Assembly (NCBI RefSeq): GCF_005144795.1
Contig: NZ_SWFJ01000003.1
Coordinates: forward strand, 62,001-126,000
DNA: 64,000 bases
Reading direction: 5' to 3'
Source: Streptococcus mitis
GTDB taxonomy: Bacteria > Bacillota > Bacilli > Lactobacillales > Streptococcaceae
Shown: in pieces, positions 62,458-64,000 of the stretch
How positions within the stretch are numbered: the stretch's first letter is position 1
Layout of the letters: each line of letters begins with the position of its first letter
Notes under the pieces: generated by a model
Told to the model about the DNA's origin: nothing
What the model saw: only the letters and a program-made list of their open reading frames with translations
The model's database searches: none
Made by a program: the position numbers and the translations under genes

Positions 62458-63522
62458 ATGACAACATTATTTTCAAAAATCAAAGAAGTAACAGAACTTG
62501 CTGCGATCTCAGGTCATGAAGCACCTGTCCGTGCTTATCTTCGTGAAAAGTTGACACCGCACGTGGATGAAGTGGTGACAGATGGCTTGGGTGGTATTTT
62601 TGGTATCAAACATTCAGAAGTTGCGGATGCACCGCGTGTCCTGGTCGCTTCTCACATGGATGAAGTTGGTTTTATGGTTAGTGAGATCAAGCCAGACGGT
62701 ACTTTCCGTGTCGTTGAAATTGGTGGCTGGAACCCTATGGTTGTCAGCAGCCAACGTTTTAAACTCTTAACACGTGATGGTCGTGAAATCCCTGTAATCT
62801 CAGGCTCTGTCCCTCCACATTTGACACGTGGAACAGGTGGACCAACCATGCCAGCTATTTCAGATATTATTTTTGATGGTGGTTTTGTGGATAAGGCTGA
62901 GGCAGAAAGCTTTGGTATCCGTCCTGGCGACACCATCGTACCAGATAGTTCTGCAATCTTGACAGCCAATGAAAAAAATATTATCTCAAAAGCTTGGGAC
63001 AACCGCTACGGTGTTCTTATGGTTAGCGAGTTGGCGGAAGCTCTGTCAGGTCAAAAACTGGGAAATAAACTCTATCTTGGCTCTAACGTCCAAGAAGAAG
63101 TTGGTCTCCGTGGAGCTCATACTTCCACAACCAAATTTGACCCAGAAGTCTTCTTAGCAGTTGACTGCTCACCAGCTGGTGATGTCTATGGTGGCCAAGG
63201 CAAGATTGGGGATGGAACCTTGATTCGTTTCTACGACCCAGGTCACTTGCTTCTCCCAGGAATGAAGGATTTCCTTTTGACAACGGCTGAAGAAGCTGGT
63301 ATCAAGTACCAATACTACTGTGGAAAAGGCGGAACGGACGCTGGTGCAGCCCATCTGAAAAATGGTGGTGTCCCATCTACAACAATCGGTGTCTGCGCTC
63401 GTTATATCCACTCTCACCAAACCCTCTATGCGATGGATGACTTCCTAGAAGCGCAAGCTTTCTTACAAGCCTTGGTGAAAAAATTGGATCGTTCAACGGT
63501 TGATTTGATTAAAAATTATTAA
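62458..63522 (+). CDS. pepA: Glutamyl aminopeptidase (M42 family)
   Basis: This 354-residue cytosolic metallopeptidase has the M42 motifs: SGHEAPVRAYLREKL, the first metal His/Asp pair in ASHMDEVGFMV (residues about 64-74), WDNRYGVLMV (about 180), the catalytic Glu pair in QEEVGLRGAHTS (about 212) and IHSHQTLY (about 320). It removes N-terminal glutamate and aspartate from peptides. The downstream immunity-like gene starts 20 nt after its stop and may share the transcript. Confidence 0.94.
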   Translation: MTTLFSKIKEVTELAAISGHEAPVRAYLREKLTPHVDEVVTDGLGGIFGIKHSEVADAPRVLVASHMDEVGFMVSEIKPDGTFRVVEIGGWNPMVVSSQRFKLLTRDGREIPVISGSVPPHLTRGTGGPTMPAISDIIFDGGFVDKAEAESFGIRPGDTIVPDSSAILTANEKNIISKAWDNRYGVLMVSELAEALSGQKLGNKLYLGSNVQEEVGLRGAHTSTTKFDPEVFLAVDCSPAGDVYGGQGKIGDGTLIRFYDPGHLLLPGMKDFLLTTAEEAGIKYQYYCGKGGTDAGAAHLKNGGVPSTTIGVCARYIHSHQTLYAMDDFLEAQAFLQALVKKLDRSTVDLIKNY

Positions 63523-63541
63523 ACTTAAGGAGGTGGTAGGG

Positions 63542-63838
63542 ATGGTAGAACCAAACCTAGAAAGCCTTGTAAAAGATCTTTACAATCATGCTCGACATGA
63601 TTTGAGTGAAGATTTAGTTGCTGCTCTCCTAGAGACTGCTAAAAAACTGCCTACTACAAATGAGCAATTGCTGGCAGTCCGTCTCTCAGGCCTGGTCAAT
63701 CGTGAATTGCTCCTAAATCCTAAACATCCAGCACCTGAATTGATAAACTTGGCTCGCTTTATTAAAAGAGAAGAAGCCAAGTACAGAGGAACCGCGGTTT
63801 CTGCTATTATGTTTGGCGAACTCTTTAAAATGCTTTGA
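63542..63838 (+). CDS. Enterocin A immunity-like protein (four-helix)
   Basis: This 98-residue helical protein has the pattern of the EntA_Immun/class IIa bacteriocin immunity family: LVKDLYNHARHDLSEDLVAAL, KLPTTNEQLLAVRLSGLVN, then a third and fourth helix with KHPAPELINLARFIKRE. No bacteriocin gene is in view, so it may be an orphan immunity gene. The ATG 63542 has AAGGAGG at 8 nt. The GTG at 63533 lies too close to that site. Confidence 0.75.
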   Translation: MVEPNLESLVKDLYNHARHDLSEDLVAALLETAKKLPTTNEQLLAVRLSGLVNRELLLNPKHPAPELINLARFIKREEAKYRGTAVSAIMFGELFKML

Positions 63839-63864
63839 TTCCATTGCGGATCAAAGCATTTTTC
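63827..63864 (+). terminator. Terminator after the immunity-like gene
   Basis: AAATGCTTTGAT (63828-63839) overlaps the stop codon and pairs with ATCAAAGCATTT (63850-63861), followed by more T. Confidence 0.88.
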
Positions 63865-63900
63865 TATAAGTTAAAAAAAGTAATTCTTGGTTAGGAAAAG

Positions 63901-63930
63901 AAAAAGCCATCCTATTTAGGATAGCTTTTT
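63901..63930 (-). terminator. Terminator of the phoU-like gene
   Basis: AAAAAGCCATCCTA and TAGGATAGCTTTTT pair with one mismatch. It lies 5 nt after the stop of the minus-strand gene. Confidence 0.85.
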
Positions 63931-63935
63931 GGTTA

Positions 63936-64000
63936 TCAGATTTGTTCAGCGATGACTTTTTCAGCTAGGTTCATAGCGTGGTCAGACACTCGAGTGTAGT
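63936..64000 (-). CDS. PhoU-like phosphate signalling protein (partial, C-terminal 21 residues)
   Basis: The minus strand from the right edge reads YTRVSDHAMNLAEKVIAEQI and stops at TGA (63936-63938). The RVSDHAMNLAE block is typical of the last helix of PhoU, where the acidic residues bind metal. Only the tail is in the window, so the assignment to PhoU rests on this motif. Confidence 0.65.
   Translation of the reverse strand, partial: YTRVSDHAMNLAEKVIAEQI

Noticed and set aside
1..64000. BOX, RUP or SPRITE small repeats typical of pneumococci
   Set aside because: I looked for the BOX A start and similar motifs and saw none that could be supported by eye. A computed search could still find degenerate copies.

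Overview
The window is chromosomal DNA of a mitis-group Streptococcus (S. mitis / S. oralis type). The basis is the pneumococcus-like core gene content: a PBP2x-type pbpX in an rsmH-ftsL-pbpX-mraY cluster, the piu iron uptake operon, YSIRK/LPXTG surface proteins, extended -10 promoters, and moderately AT-rich DNA. No rRNA, tRNA or CRISPR array was seen. Species-level naming is inference.

Layout. 1-5.5 kb: a Trk potassium uptake pair on the minus strand, then a decayed SAM hydroxide adenosyltransferase gene and an ECF transporter (S component, double ATPase, EcfT). 5.8-9.7 kb: a GNAT enzyme, a structured leader or small RNA before trmL, an FMN riboswitch driving ribU, then a PAP2 phosphatase, a ParB-like protein and a second GNAT enzyme. 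9.7-13.6 kb: a phenylalanine T-box and pheS-pheT. 13.7-16.9 kb: an ABC-2 export pair, then the L13 leader with rplM-rpsI.

16.9-32.6 kb is accessory DNA built by repeated integration at the 3' end of rpsI. Three copies of the rpsI end plus its terminator (about 16876, 25860 and 31647) are each followed by a tyrosine integrase gene. The first integrase is intact. The second has a stop codon and is eroded. The third is frameshifted and truncated at an IS-like end. The first element (about 9 kb) looks like a complete integrative mobilizable element: integrase, excisionase, a Rep-like HUH/helicase protein, a palindrome-rich probable origin, an FtsK/TcpA-type ATPase, two small proteins, an XRE regulator and an LPXTG SEC10/PgrA-like surface-exclusion protein. 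The second segment carries a DUF4143 ATPase, a restriction-enzyme remnant, a PD-(D/E)XK-like nuclease and an AlbA-type ATP-binding protein, partly bracketed by a 153-bp direct repeat.

32.7-52 kb holds two very large cell-wall-anchored fucosidases on the minus strand. One fuses a trypsin-like protease to a GH29 fucosidase. The other is a GH95 fucosidase with a 20-residue repeat stalk. They share promoter sequence and catabolite-control (cre-like) sites. Between them lie a glutathione peroxidase, a DUF3278 membrane-protein cluster with an XRE regulator, and rsmH-ftsL-pbpX-mraY. 52-58.4 kb is a tightly overlapping housekeeping operon: yneF, then murI, rdgB, a YfcE-like phosphoesterase, a CBS protein, a degenerate xerD-like gene, scpA, scpB, rluB and yidD. 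58.5-62.2 kb is the piuBCDA siderophore transporter on the minus strand. The window ends with pepA, a bacteriocin-immunity-like gene and the 3' end of a phoU-like gene.
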